Positions 1 to 11,217 of a DNA stretch of 64,000 bases are shown here, one piece after another. Under the pieces are notes generated by a model. It was not told the origin of the DNA. It searched no databases and was given only the letters and a program-made list of their open reading frames with translations. The stretch spans positions 52,782,377 through 52,846,376 of the forward strand of contig OY829541.1 in the NCBI GenBank assembly GCA_963691705.1, in the 5' to 3' direction. The position numbers were made by a program, and so were the translations under genes. The stretch comes from Viola odorata. Taxonomy: Eukaryota; Streptophyta; Magnoliopsida; Malpighiales; Violaceae. Each line of letters starts with the position of its first letter. Position 1 is the stretch's first letter.

Positions 1-1
1 G

Positions 2-1622
2 GGTTTTGGCACCATTAGCGGGAAAGGGTCAAGTATTAATCAATTGAACCTACTAGAGGAAAAACTAAGAGCTATTGAAAGATATGACCCTAGGGATCCC
101 GCCGCTAAAAGCATGGTGCTAGAAATTACGATGCCTCAGAAGTTTAAGATTCCAGAACTCGAGAGTTACGCGAGGATTGAACGCCCCAAAAATCACCTCA
201 ACATCCAACGAAATGTCTAAACGATACAAGCTCGATGTAGAAATCACACCTAACCGCTCTGATTTGCAAAATCTAGAGAAAAGGGTCGAGGAATCAGTAA
301 AAGCTTGTGCTCAGAGATGGAAAGAACTAACCTCAAGGATTTCTTCTCCTTTGGATGACAGGGAACTCTTGTCAATTTTCGTGAATACCTTCAAAGCTCC
401 CTACTACGCTTATCTTACCCTCGGTTTGTCGAGTAGCTTCCTCGACATGGTTCGGATTGCTGAGAGAGTAGAGCAAGAGATTAATTTCGGAAGGATCATC
501 ATTCCTACGCCAGAGGCGATGCCTATCATAAGGAGAGGCGTTGGCTTTGTCTCTCCCCAACCTGATCACAGGCGACCTTCCCCACCACCTCCCCCTTACT
601 CGTCACCACCACCATATCCTTCCCCATCACTATATCAACCCACAGTTTTTCCTTTTCCACCAACGCCCATTGCTAACAGGGCTCTCCAAAACCCTACGCC
701 ATCTCTACATTACACATCACCTCCAAAACAAATACCGCAACTTACACAACCTAGACCATATAAACCGCCAAATAAACCAAGAAACCAAAGTAACCATTGG
801 GATCGGGGACCATTGCCTCCACTTTCCGTTCCTTTGGGGGAGATTTACGAGCACCTTTTGGCCGCTAAACGAATTGCACCCACCCCAATCCAACCTTTGC
901 AGCCTCCTTACCCGAAGTGGTACGATCATCATGCTAGATGCGAGTACCATGCCGGAGCTCAGGGTCACACGATAGAAAATTGCTCCGCCTTAAGAGGAAA
1001 GATTCACCACTTGATCAAATGTGGATGGATCTCTTTTGAGGATTTAACAGAAAGACCCGCACAACCTAGGCCCTCCAATCCACCAAAGGAGCCAAATCAA
1101 GTATCAGTACCGCCACTCCCATTCCCCGCGGGGGAAATATACAAACCTCTCATCACAGCTGGACAGATTGTGCCAATCCCGGCCCAACCTCTACAACCTC
1201 CCTACCCAAAGTGGTACAATCCTAATGCTAGATGCGAGTATCATGCTGGAGCCCAGGGCCACATGCTAGAAAAATGCTTTACCTTTAAGAGAAAAGTTAA
1301 TCACTTGATGAAGAGTGGATGGGTCTCCTTTGAGGGCTTGGCCAAAGGACCTAACACGGCCATCGACCCTCTCCCAAACCGTGCCTCAGGTGGTGAAGGT
1401 GTGAACGCTATTTTGATGGAAACGGTTGAGAAGAAGACTTGTGAGTTAGAGACAGTTGACACCGTCAATAACGGTCCTCCCACCTCTTGTTCCCGCAAAT
1501 ATATGTCTCAAGCTGGGCCAGTAACAAGTGAATTTGCTGATACTGGGGGCATGACATGGAAGGCAGAATGTATCCCCACATCAGAGCCACATTCTCCCTC
1601 GCAGTCGAAATCGTCAATATAA
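2..1622 (+). pseudogene. Tat-lineage Ty3/gypsy gag remnant
   Basis: This is a decayed gag gene of a Tat-lineage retrotransposon. A first frame from base 2 to a TAA at 218-220 reads the usual gag lead-in (KFKIPELESY). After a frame change and loss of the central part of the gag domain, a second frame (first ATG at 177, to 1622) resumes at LQNLEKR and includes QRWKELTSRI and FVNTFKAPYY. A proline-rich stretch follows, then two copies of a segment holding PPYPKWY and a zinc-knuckle-like C-x2-H-x5-H-x4-C signature (CEYHAGAQGHTIENC and CEYHAGAQGHMLEKC), at about 811-1046 and 1112-1350. Gag would package the element's RNA in virus-like particles. The gene is partial because it starts outside the window. 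The lineage call rests on recognised motifs and is fairly secure. Confidence 0.8.
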
Positions 1623-1793
1623 ATCCTACCGTGGTCAGTATAGCTCCAGATTCCTGTATTGATGCTCCGGGAGAAGAAGAATCGTCGCCTGGTTCAGTCA
1701 TTTTCATAAAGAAGTCAGGGGAGTCTGTGTGCAACTGGATCATCACCATGCTTCCGGATGTCTCTCCGAAATTACTCCTTTTGAAAAAAATAT

Positions 1794-2783
1794 ATGTTTG
1801 CACGTTTTCTTACGAAAACATTTTTGTGGGGACTCATGTTCCCCTTTGTTAAAAATCAATATATTCGCATTTTTAATTTCAGGATAAATATTAGTTCGGA
1901 TTGTCTTAATAAAACCTATGTCTTTACGGGCGAAGAAATCGTCATCACGACCGAAGACAAGGCCGAAATCTCCAGCGAATTGGTCCGTTTACTAGCAAAT
2001 TCAGAAAAGGAAATAACCCCTAATCGGGAGGAATTGGACAAAGTAAATTTGGGGGCAAGCAATGAGAATCAGAAGCTGGTTAAGATCGGAACCACCTTGG
2101 ACACGACTCAGAGAGAAAGGTTGATCTCTCTCCTCAAAAACTACTCGGACGTATTCGCATGGTCATACGCCGATATGCCAGGTCTTGATCTTGGGATAGT
2201 CAAGCATCGTGTCCCATTGAAACCTGAGTTTAAACCTGTCAAACAAAAGCTTGAAGAAAATCATCCAAAAATGGTAGTCACTCACAAAGACTGGCATGAC
2301 ATGCTTCCTTTCGCACTGCATGCTTACCGGATAACAACTCGGACGTCCACAGGGGCAACTCCCTACTCGTTAGTTTACGGCATGGAAGTCGTCATCCCTC
2401 TGGAGGTAGAAATCCCTTCTCTCAGAATCCTGGCAGAGTCCGAAGTAGAAGAATCGGATTGGGCAAGAGTGAGGTACGAGCAGTTGAACCTCCTTCCCGA
2501 AAAGCACTTGGCCGCTATCTGTCATGCACAACTGTATCAGCAAAGGATGGCCAGCACTTATAACAAGAAAGTGCGACCTCGCAAGTTCAAGACTAGGGAT
2601 TTAGTGTTGAAGAAGATTCTTCCTCACCAGGAGATTAGTCAAGGAAAGTGGACCCCAAGGTATGAGGGCCCGTATCTGGTCAAAAGTGCATTCTCAGGGG
2701 GTGCCCTAGTGCTAACCAACATGGACAGAGATGATCTACCAAGACCGGTAAATGTTGATGCAGTCAAGATATACTACGCCTGA
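1794..2783 (+). pseudogene. Tat-lineage pol remnant: RT start fused to integrase C-terminus
   Basis: This open frame joins two distant parts of a gypsy polyprotein. Residues up to about 155 resemble the region before and at the start of reverse transcriptase (SDVFAWSYADMPGLD, then KPEFKPVKQKL). The next residues are already the C-terminal part of integrase (HKDWHDMLPFALHAYR, TGATPYSLVYGMEVVIP, then the GPYLV chromodomain-like end). The reverse transcriptase core, RNase H and the catalytic part of integrase are missing, a loss of several hundred codons at about base 2260. The frame ends at a TGA at 2781-2783. The product cannot be enzymatically active, so the copy is non-autonomous. It lies in the same strand and order as the gag remnant upstream. 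Confidence 0.85.
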
Positions 2784-4386
2784 AGTGTCACGGGTCACGC
2801 ATTCGGCCAGACTAAGGACATAGGGTTTTATCATGACAATCTAGCACAAACATTTGTCCGAAAATTAATAAAATAAGTTTTTTCAGGAGATGCTTATTGT
2901 TTTAAAATTGTTGTCCCCTTTTTCTTAAACTTGTGAGATGACAAAAGGAGGCATGGCATAGATGGCTCCCCAGGAGTAGCTCAAGATATAAGACACGTCA
3001 CTTAGACTAACGCCACTAATCAATCTTAAAGTTTTGCAGGGACGTAAGGTCTCACACCTCATCTCGTCATCGCGATAGAACCAGGGAGTTCCGCTCGTAG
3101 CAGCTCTTGAATGGCCGCAGCAGGCCACCTTCAAGAGCGAATCAGGAAAGATTTTAAGACAAACCATCACCATCTAAAGCAAAATTTCTTTTCCTCGCAG
3201 TGCTACCAGCACAGCCGGCATCGCAAACAACCGGTCTCAAAGGACTAAATGCTGGACCAAAGTCACAAAGCCCATCCTACGCCGGCCGAGCTGTCGGAAT
3301 ACTAGCAACATCGGCTCCCATCTCCGTTCACCTATTCTTAGGAGCTCATCACCAAAACGCCATGGTCGCCCAGCGCACCCTTGCAGGCAACAACTCTTGG
3401 AAAAAGCACGACAAAAAGTTGTCCTCCAAGATCACAATCAACATACTTAATGCTGTCTTGTTCAAGAAGTTTCCCAACGTCCGCACTATGATCAACACGG
3501 TGAAGATCACTCCTTTAGTTGAGGGACAACCAGGTTTCAAGTATCACCCACGCCGAGGCAGGAGCTGCGGCAAAACATCTAAAAGCAAAGCCTTCATCAA
3601 CCAACATCCGATGCAAGTCACACCGCAATGACCCACGGATAGCCCGTCCAAAAGGGAGAGCTTAAAACTTATCAATCACATTACTTCTGCTAAAAATTAT
3701 CTTACATTTACTCCTCATTAGTTCTCGCCATATCTTTTTCAGGGACCGGGTCACCCCCATTCGTTGCCTGCAGTAGAACGGTAAGCATACGCCCTTGCAG
3801 CCCCGCTGCACATTACGGGGACAGAGGGTTTTCCCCTTTATCCCCGAGCAATCACGAAGCCAATCAGCGAAGGTCCAGCATGACCGGCAAGCAAATAAAT
3901 CGAATGCAGGTCTCGTCCTCACTACGGCTCGGATCGGCAGTTACCGCAAAGCAGCTGAAAAAGAAACCAATCAAAGCAAAGCGTCCCAGAACTGGGACCA
4001 CGTCTTAGGCACCCTCGAAAGGCCGGGCTAAAGGAAGGGAGAATCCCTGAACTTATCTCGTTTTCGTGTTGTCCCATCTGCATCTCACAGGGACTTGAAG
4101 ACGCCCTTGCAGCCCCGCTGCACATATTCAGGGGAGTCCATCTTTCTTTCCCCTTTATTTAAATTTGTTTTCATTCCTGCTCGCTTTGTTAGCTTTAAGT
4201 CGAGTACGATCGTCTGGCCCACTAGGGGCAACCTTAGGTTCTCGTTAGACCCTTGCAAATAAGTCGTCCCCCACATCCTAGCAATCAAACTATCAAGCAA
4301 TCAAACTAGCAAGCAATCAAACTATCCAGCAATCAAACCATCAATCAATCAAAAATCAAAAATCAATCAAAATCCCTTTTTAGCCC
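2784..4386 (+). other. Tat-like 3' untranslated region with local repeats
   Basis: No credible gene is visible in this stretch. A segment at 3786-3850 (CGCCCTTGCAGCCCCGCTGC and flanks) recurs at about 4096-4160 as a direct repeat roughly 310 bp apart. It follows the pol remnant on the same strand, so I read it as the 3' untranslated region of the same element. The short ORFs in it show no family motifs. Confidence 0.5.
4279..4370. repeat. Short tandem repeat (AGCAATCAAACTA)n
   Basis: A unit of about 16 bases around AGCAATCAAACTA is repeated four to five times. It then decays into shorter CAATCAAAA units. Confidence 0.8.
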
Positions 4387-4711
4387 GGCTAAAACAAAAG
4401 CATACTACTCCCATAAGCATTTTCATGCATTGCATAGGTCGGGAATGTCCAATCCCTCTGTTAAATCAAGCATCCATCTAAATTACATGTCATGCATGAT
4501 ATTACTTGTTTGCTCTTATATCCGCGGTTTGCTCCGACGTAAGCAGTCATAGACAAATCCCGGTAAGCATTTTTGAGCCATAACGCCTTATCCTTCATGA
4601 GTGTAAGAGCCTGACTAGGTACTAGTTGAGTTCGCATAATATCCAGGGTACATGCGCAATTAGACATGGGATAGCTATAAAATGACGTGGGGCTTTTACC
4701 ATCTTCCTCAT
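4387..4711 (+). mobile_element. Old Athila-like 3' region, left half (fragment E)
   Basis: Bases 4600-4690 align by eye with 8205-8290 of element D and with about 48990-49060 of element B, sharing the ATATCC and TTAGACATGGG blocks. These blocks belong to the 3' untranslated region of the Athila families here. The fragment is cut at 4711 by the LTR of element D. Its probable continuation is 11218-12365. Confidence 0.6.
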
Positions 4712-6347
4712 TGATAGCACATTTCATGGTCATGATTTTACCTTCTTTTCTAGCCCTTTCGGGGGCTTGATTCCGCTATTTGACCCTTATTCCAATCTTT
4801 ATTGCAGATCAGCGTCAATAGAAGGAAAAGATCGAAAAGAAGCATTTTTGGAGCATTTTTGAGGATTTCAAGCTTCAAGGCCTAGAAGATCAGAATGTCG
4901 TCGAGCCCTCGAAAGCTAACCAGACCAGTGAGCAGTCTCTCGCCCGTGATATCTCTGCAAAGCCAAATAGATGAATCTCCAAAGATTCTCATGGGATTCC
5001 TTGCATTTCTAGAAGATTCCAGCACGCTCCATGTGCTGTCACCCTTTCCCCTTAGCTGGAATTTGTCTTTTTGTAATCCCTTAGTAGGAATTTGTCTTCC
5101 TGTGGGCTAGGCCTTATATAAACCTCTAGTTTTAGGGTTTGAACAACACATCACATCTTGAAAATATTTTTCCACTTTCTTCTTTTGGCAGCCGCCTCCT
5201 TTTCTCTCCTCCCTCTTTTGGGTGGTGGCTGAGGCATCCATTTCCAGCAGCCATTGAACTTAACTGGAGCCTTGCTCCGGCCAGTAACATTTCTTGTTCT
5301 TCTTCTTTTATGCAATCTTTCTTTTCCTATTTTGTTTGTATATTTTGTGGTATGAGTAGCTAGATTCTCCCTTCTTAGCAGAGGTATTTTGAGGGTTGCA
5401 TGGGTAGTTAAGAGGCCTAAATGTGTTTAATATAGTCTTATTGTTGTATTCGATTGTTTATCAGTTTCTTGTTAATTCGTCTAGGGCCAGATTAGTAGTA
5501 TGGCCAACTAATTTCTAGACCTAGATGATTACTGTCATTCTCTTGGTTATAACTGACGCGAAGCCTTGAGATAATAGTAGACACCTAGGGGAGACAACGC
5601 GAGAGGTCTTCATCTAGGGGTAAACAACCGATTAGGGTATGTGATACGAGTCTGACAAGCTAAGCTATCACGCCCTAGATCTGTCTTACCTCCCCTTCAT
5701 GGGCGTTCTGAGTTTGGCCTCCCCGCATTCGTGCATGGGAGGATGGCGGAACGTCAAGGTCACCTCATATGTGGAAACGAGGGGTGACTTTTATTTAAGA
5801 AGGTAAGTAGGGGATGCGATGTGGAAGCACGGTCCCTATAGCAGGTCTATGGCATGAGAATAGAATATTTCTGCGCCGATGATTATCTAGCCCTCGAGGT
5901 CAAGAGATTTTCATGCCCTCGACGCAGCCCGAGAAAAACCTTTGCTAGGAATCTTTCTTATCTTCTCCTCTGATTTTATTGCTTTTAGTTTCTTCTCTTT
6001 TGACTTTATTTCTTTACTTAATTTCTGTTTGCATGTCGTGCCCTTGATGTCTGTTTGTATATCCTGCCCCTGATTGTGTTTTACTTTCGTGCGCTTGATT
6101 TCTGTTTATATTAACTGTCTTGTTAGCAACCATCTCTATCTTGGTTAACTAGATTAACCAACCAAACCCCCCCCCCCCCCCCCCCCCCCCATTGTTTCTT
6201 TTATTGTTTTACTTTATATCTGGAGTTGTCTAGTGTATGTCTTCACCTGTCTCTGTGGATCGAACCTCTTGCCACTGTCTTCAATCCTTTTTGTTGTAGG
6301 TGATAAGTTGTAATTATTTGATCGTACCCTCGACAAGCACACCATCA
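4712..6347 (+). repeat. Element D left LTR
   Basis: The LTR is 1636 bp, from TGATAGCAC to CCATCA. A TATA box (TATATAAA) lies at 5115-5122. A run of 24 C residues at 6167-6190 is interrupted and shorter in the right LTR. Early in the LTR (about 4896) is GTCGAGCCCTCGA, an instance of the dispersed dyad motif. Confidence 0.9.
5115..5122 (+). promoter_or_regulatory. TATA box of element D left LTR
   Basis: TATATAAA lies about 400 bp into the LTR. The homologous TATATAAG of the right LTR is at 9939-9946. Confidence 0.6.
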
Positions 6348-6350
6348 AAT

Positions 6351-6368
6351 TGGCGCCGTTGCCGGGGA
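6351..6368 (+). other. Primer-binding site, tRNA-Asp type
   Basis: TGGCGCCGTTGCCGGGGA is complementary to the 3' end of plant tRNA-Asp(GUC) including CCA. It starts three bases after the LTR end, as expected for minus-strand priming in Athila elements. Confidence 0.9.
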
Positions 6369-6450
6369 TTGGTGTTAATTCGTGCCCTAGAAAATTCCAG
6401 ATTTTTTTTATATATTTTATTTTTACTTCTTTTAATTATTTCTTTCTTCA

Positions 6451-7677
6451 ATGTCTTATTTTGATCCTTATTCTTACTCACCCTCTTTTCCTCAGTATTT
6501 TACCCCTAACCCCCCATGGTGGGATCCAGAAAATTTCAACTATGCAGGGCAAGATGAACCTAGCTATCAATATTATCAGCCTCCACAACCTCCACAGAGT
6601 AACTACGGAAATCAGAAACAATGGGCAGAACTAACTACCCTGAGGAGCCAACTTGAGGAGCTGGAGATAGCCTTGGAGGAGCTTATAGAGCAGAGACGCC
6701 AAGATGCTATTGAAGGAAACTTTGTATGGCTGCCTATGGATCTTGCCCTTGACGTTGGACCACCTGAACCTACCCATCTTTCCCTAGACATTGCCCCTGC
6801 CCTAGATATTTTCCCTGTACCTGGACCACAAATTTTAGCTCCAACACTTCTGCCCAGTCACACCACAAATCATCCTATCACCCCCATAGAACAACATTTG
6901 CAACACTTAGATAGTGACGACTATTTAAGTGAAGAGAATCTATCAACCGCCATTCTATGGGAGTTTCCATCTGAGCAACATGACCAGGATGATGAGTCTT
7001 ATGGGTTAGAGGACCTTTTCATGCCCATGAAAGAGCTAAACTTGGAGGGCCCAGAATGTCTTTTTTCAGAGTCAGGAGCCAATGTGGAGTTCAAGGCCAG
7101 TGCAGTCACAATGTTGAGCGATGAAAATCTGCAAGATTTTCATGACGAGCATCTAGCCCTCGACGAGCATCTAGCCCCCGCCGAGCATCGTGCCCTAGAC
7201 GCAGAATTTGAGGCAGAAATCATTGTTCAACCAAATTTACCAAGTCAACTCCAGAACTGTTCTGACACTTTGGTGGGTCAAGAAATTGATGTTTTTGAGG
7301 CTTTCCAGCACATCAAATCTTGTGAGGAGCGTCATGCCCTCGACAAGTCGGAATGTCATGCCATAGACATAGAATTCAAGCCAGGGGAGGTTAAGAAGGA
7401 GGATTTGAGAGAGATTGAGGAAGGGATAATCGAGGACTTGAGCTCTAAAGCTGTTATGTGTGAAAGGGAGATTTCTAAACTTTCTAATTATATTGATCCT
7501 TTTCTTGAATCACCTTTCACTCATAACAATTTTTTCCTCTTTATTTTGTGGGAACCCGAATTAACATTTGAATCATTTTATGGTTGCCTGCAGGTTGCTT
7601 TGTTACTGGACCATCCACTTCATGCCATAATTCACATCAAACTAAGAGGATGGAAAGCATTTAGTAGGATTGGTTGA
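6451..7677 (+). CDS. Unrecognised acidic protein of element D (408 codons)
   Basis: I do not recognise this protein, the only long ORF in the element. It starts about 80 bp after the primer-binding site, where gag normally starts. The N-terminus is rich in Pro, Tyr, Trp and Gln (for example NPPWWDPENF). Residues about 50-80 form a likely coiled coil (LRSQLEELEIALEELIEQ). The middle is strongly acidic and carries repeats of an EHLALD/ALD type, encoded by copies of the dispersed GAGCATCTAGCCCTCGAC module at 7147-7200. The C-terminal 50 residues are more hydrophobic. No zinc knuckle, protease, reverse transcriptase or integrase motif is visible. The uninterrupted frame despite 3% LTR divergence hints at past constraint. 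A gag-like or RNA-packaging role is only a guess. Confidence 0.6.
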   Translation: MSYFDPYSYSPSFPQYFTPNPPWWDPENFNYAGQDEPSYQYYQPPQPPQSNYGNQKQWAELTTLRSQLEELEIALEELIEQRRQDAIEGNFVWLPMDLALDVGPPEPTHLSLDIAPALDIFPVPGPQILAPTLLPSHTTNHPITPIEQHLQHLDSDDYLSEENLSTAILWEFPSEQHDQDDESYGLEDLFMPMKELNLEGPECLFSESGANVEFKASAVTMLSDENLQDFHDEHLALDEHLAPAEHRALDAEFEAEIIVQPNLPSQLQNCSDTLVGQEIDVFEAFQHIKSCEERHALDKSECHAIDIEFKPGEVKKEDLREIEEGIIEDLSSKAVMCEREISKLSNYIDPFLESPFTHNNFFLFILWEPELTFESFYGCLQVALLLDHPLHAIIHIKLRGWKAFSRIG

Positions 7678-9535
7678 AGTTCGAACTGCCAATGTCGTGC
7701 CCTCGACAATAACAGAGGCTCTTCGTGGGAGGCAACCCACGTTCTTTCCCTTTTTATTTCTGCTTCACTTTTTATTTTTCAGAACTTTCTTGTGTGTTCC
7801 CTTCTCGCATTGAGGACAATGCGAAGCCTAAGTGTGGGGAGGGATTTATCTGTTATGTTTGCACTTGTTATTTTATTATTGCTTGTTCGCATGTTTAATT
7901 TTTCGCTTGTTGCATGATTGCATGATTTTTCGGATTTTTCAAAACTTTTTCGGATTTTCATTTTTAGGATTTTGCTAGCTATTTCAGCACTGCCCAGTTT
8001 TTAAAACCTCTATGAATGGACACACTTTTGACCATTCGTGCACAAGTATGAACCACCAGCACCTTGTTTAGACCTAGCTATTCTCATTCTTGCCTGCTGA
8101 GCCTTATATCCATATTTAGGCCTCGACATCAGTAGTCACAAAAGCACCCTGTGAGCACTTGAGCCTCCACGCCTATTTCTTTTCTTGTGTGATTAAGATG
8201 CTTTAGCTAGGCACTGGTTGATCTTGCATGATATCCTTGGGTATAGTCGCTGTTAGACATGGGAAAGCTTAAATGTGACAAAAAACTTCACATCAATGTC
8301 TTTTTCTTTCTTTTCTACCCCTCATTTCTCTTCTCTTTTCGTGCCCCCGACATTCCCCTTCTTTTTATATTCTTTCTTGACCATTTGTATTTTCTTGATC
8401 TTTTTCCTTGGCAGGTGAGGTAGCAATTATTGAGGGTAACGTCGAGGGCTAGACACCCGAAGAACGCGCAAACAAGTTCAAGTGTAGGGAAGCAGACGAA
8501 AGCAAAAAGACTTCAGAGCAGAAAACAGAAAGCAGAAATCTAGGGCAAGAAAAAGTAAAAGCTCGAAAGAGTTTCGAGCCCTAGATCATTCAAGCAATTC
8601 GAGCCCCAGAAACGCTCAAGTGTGGGGAAGCGAAAAAGAAGTCACCATCGATGCTGGAAGCAGATCAAGGGCAAACACTGAACGAAAAAAAAAACTCAAG
8701 AGTTTCATCCCCTGGAAGAATCAAGATTTTGTAGCTGGTTCATGCCCCCTCTCATATCTCTTATATATATATATATATATATATAAGAAAAAAAAAAGAA
8801 AAATTCAAAATCAAAATAAAAGAAGGGGGGCATTAAGCGAGCAAAAAAAGTATCCGCATCCGAAGCCTCAACAATAAGAGTTTCCTGCCCTCGAAAGAAG
8901 ACCTCTGTCTAGCCTCTGAATCATCATCGTGCCCTCGATGAAAGCTGCCTTGCCACTTCTCCTTTTTCCTAAGCCAAGGAATCCATCCAGGTTATATCTG
9001 GTCCTTTCTTTTCTTTCCTTCTTTTCTCCCCTCATTTCTCTTCTGTTCATCTCCTGCTTCTCTCTTCCACATTTCTAGCTCATTCCATCCCTTTTCTTTC
9101 TTTTTGCTGATGCGATGCTTTTTCCGATTGTTGATTGCCCATGCATGTGAATTACAGTACTCGGATTGATGTGCAAGTTTGACTTTGTGCTGTGTTATGT
9201 GCATTTAGTTTTGAACGTAAACACCTAGCCCTGCTTGTGAGTATGAGTGTCATTTCATCTAGGATTTATTAGGAGCCTGATCAACTACTAGTTTTCCTAT
9301 TTGATTACTTTGTGAGGACTACTGATTAAGGGCTGGATATGGGAAAGTTTGATCTTTGGGGTCGTTACCCCTCTGGTTTGATGCAGGTGTCTCCTAGGTG
9401 AAGATGAGTATGTGCGAAGTCTAGCTTGGTGCCGGTTTGTAATTGTGTGTCGGTTAATTATATTTGTCTATTTCTTGAGGTGATTTTTAGTTTTGTGAAT
9501 GCTCGAGGACGAGCATTGGGCAGTGTGGGGATGTT
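7678..9535 (+). other. Element D 3' region with conserved Athila blocks, hairpins and polypurine tract
   Basis: Blocks shared with elements A and B occur in the same order. A hairpin CGCATTG-AGGA-CAATGCG (7806-7823) is followed by AAGTGTGGGG (7830-7839). Next come the TTAGACATGGGAAAG block and CATGCATGTGAATT with ATTGATGTGCAA. The GGGTCGTTACC block follows. A second hairpin ATGCTCG-AGGA-CGAGCAT (9499-9516) lies five bases before the polypurine tract AGTGTGGGG (9522-9530). A further AAGTGTGGGGAAG lies near 8612. A (TA)n microsatellite occupies about 8762-8785. The ORFs in this stretch are not credible genes. Confidence 0.75.
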
Positions 9536-11159
9536 TGATAGCACGTTTCATGGTCATGATTTTACCTTCTTTTCTAGCCCTTTTGGGGGCTTGATTCCGC
9601 TATTTGACCCTTATTCCAATCTTTATTGCAGATCAACGTCAATAGAAGGAAAAGATCGAAAAGAAGCATTTTTGGAGCATTTCTGAGGATTTCAAGCTTC
9701 AAGGCCTAGAAGATCAGAATGTCGTCGAGCCCTCGAAAGCTAACCAGACCAGTGAGCAGTCTCTCGCCCGCGATATCTCTGCAAAGCCAAATAGACGAAT
9801 CTCCAAAGATTCTCACGGGATTCCTTGCATTTCTAGAAGATTCCAGCACGCTCCATGTGCTGTCACCCTCTCCCTTTAGCTGGAATTTGTCTTTTTGTAA
9901 TCCCTTAGCTAGAATTTATCTTCTTGTGGGCTAGGCTCTATATAAGACTCTAGTTTTAGGGTTTGAACAACACATCACATCTTGTAAATATTTTTCCACT
10001 TTCTTCTTTTGGCAGCCGCCTCCTTTTCTCTCCTCCCTCTTTTGGGTGGTGGCTGAGGCATCCATTTCCAGCAGCCATTGAACTTAACCGGAGCTTTGCT
10101 CCGGCCGGTAACATTTCTTGTTCTTCTTCTTTTATGCAATCTTTCTTTTCCTATTTTGTTTGTATGTTTTGTGGTATGAGTAGCTAGATTCTCCCTTCTT
10201 AGCAGAGGTATTTTGAGGGTTGCATGGGTAGTTAAGAGACCTAAATGTGTTTAATATAGTCTTATTGTTGTATTCGATTGTTTATCAGTTTCTTGTTAAT
10301 TCGTCTAGGGCCAAATTAGTAGCCTGGCCAACTAATTTCTAGACCTAGATGATTATTGTCATTCTCTTGGTTATAACTGACGTAAAGCCTTGAGATAATA
10401 GTAGACACCTAGGGGAGACAGCGCGAGAGGTCTTTATCTAGGGGTAAACAACCGATTACGGTATGTGATACGAGTCTGACAAGCTGAGCTATCACGCCCT
10501 AGATCTGTCTTACCTCCCCTTCATGGGCGTTCTGAGTTTGGCCTCCCCGCATTTGTGCCTGGGAGGATGGCAGAATGTCAAGGTCACCTCATATGTGGAA
10601 ACGAGGGGTGACTTTTATCTAAGAAGGTAATTAGGGGATGCGGTGTGGAAACGCGGTCCCTATAGCAGGTCTATGGCATGAGAATAGAATATTTCTGCAC
10701 CGATGATTATCTAGCCCTCGAGGTCAAGAGATTTTCATGCCCTCGACGCAGCCCGAGAAAAACCTTTGCTAGGAATCTTTCTTATCTTCTCCTCTGATTT
10801 TATTGCTTTTAGTTTCTTCTCTTTTGACTTTATTTCTTTACTTAATTTCTGTTTGCATGTCGTGCCCTTGATGTCTGTTTGCATATCCTGCCCCTGATTG
10901 TGTTTTAATTTCGTGCGCTTGATTTCTGTTTATATTAACTGTCTTGTTAGCAACCATCTCTATCTTGGTTAACTATATTAACCAACCAAAACCCCCTCCC
11001 CCATTGTTTCTTTTATTGTTTTACTTTATATCTGGAGTTGTCTAGTGTATGTCTTCACCTGTCTCTGTGGATCGAACCTCTTGCCACTGTCTTCAATCCT
11101 TTTTGTTGCAGGTGATAAGTTGTAATTATTTGATCGTGCCCTCGACAAGCACGCCATCA
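9536..11159 (+). repeat. Element D right LTR
   Basis: The LTR is 1624 bp with the same TGAT...ATCA ends as the left copy. It is preceded by the polypurine tract. The homologue of the C24 run is short here (about 10989-11001). Confidence 0.9.
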
Positions 11160-11217
11160 AATTGGCACCGTTGCCGGGGATTGGTGTTAATTCGTGCCCT
11201 AGAAAATTCCAGATTTT
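11160..11217 (+). other. Second partial copy of the primer-binding site and leader after the right LTR
   Basis: Bases 11160-11217 repeat 6348-6405 almost exactly, including a primer-binding site with one CpG-type change (TGGCACCGTTGCCGGGGA at 11163-11180). An integrated element should end at the LTR, so this implies a former LTR-internal-LTR-internal arrangement or an aberrant reverse-transcription product. Confidence 0.8.

Larger units (their letters stand above)
4712..11159 (+). mobile_element. Element D: non-autonomous Athila-type LTR retrotransposon
   Basis: Two direct LTRs (4712-6347 and 9536-11159) begin TGATAGCAC and end CCATCA. A tRNA-Asp-type primer-binding site follows the left LTR and a polypurine tract precedes the right one. 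The 3.2-kb interior has no gag-pol. It holds one 408-codon ORF and a long 3' region whose conserved blocks match elements A and B. By eye the LTRs differ at roughly 50-60 positions. No 5-bp target duplication is seen: the left flank is CTCAT, while the right LTR runs on into another copy of the internal start. Movement would require proteins from a related autonomous element. Confidence 0.85.
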
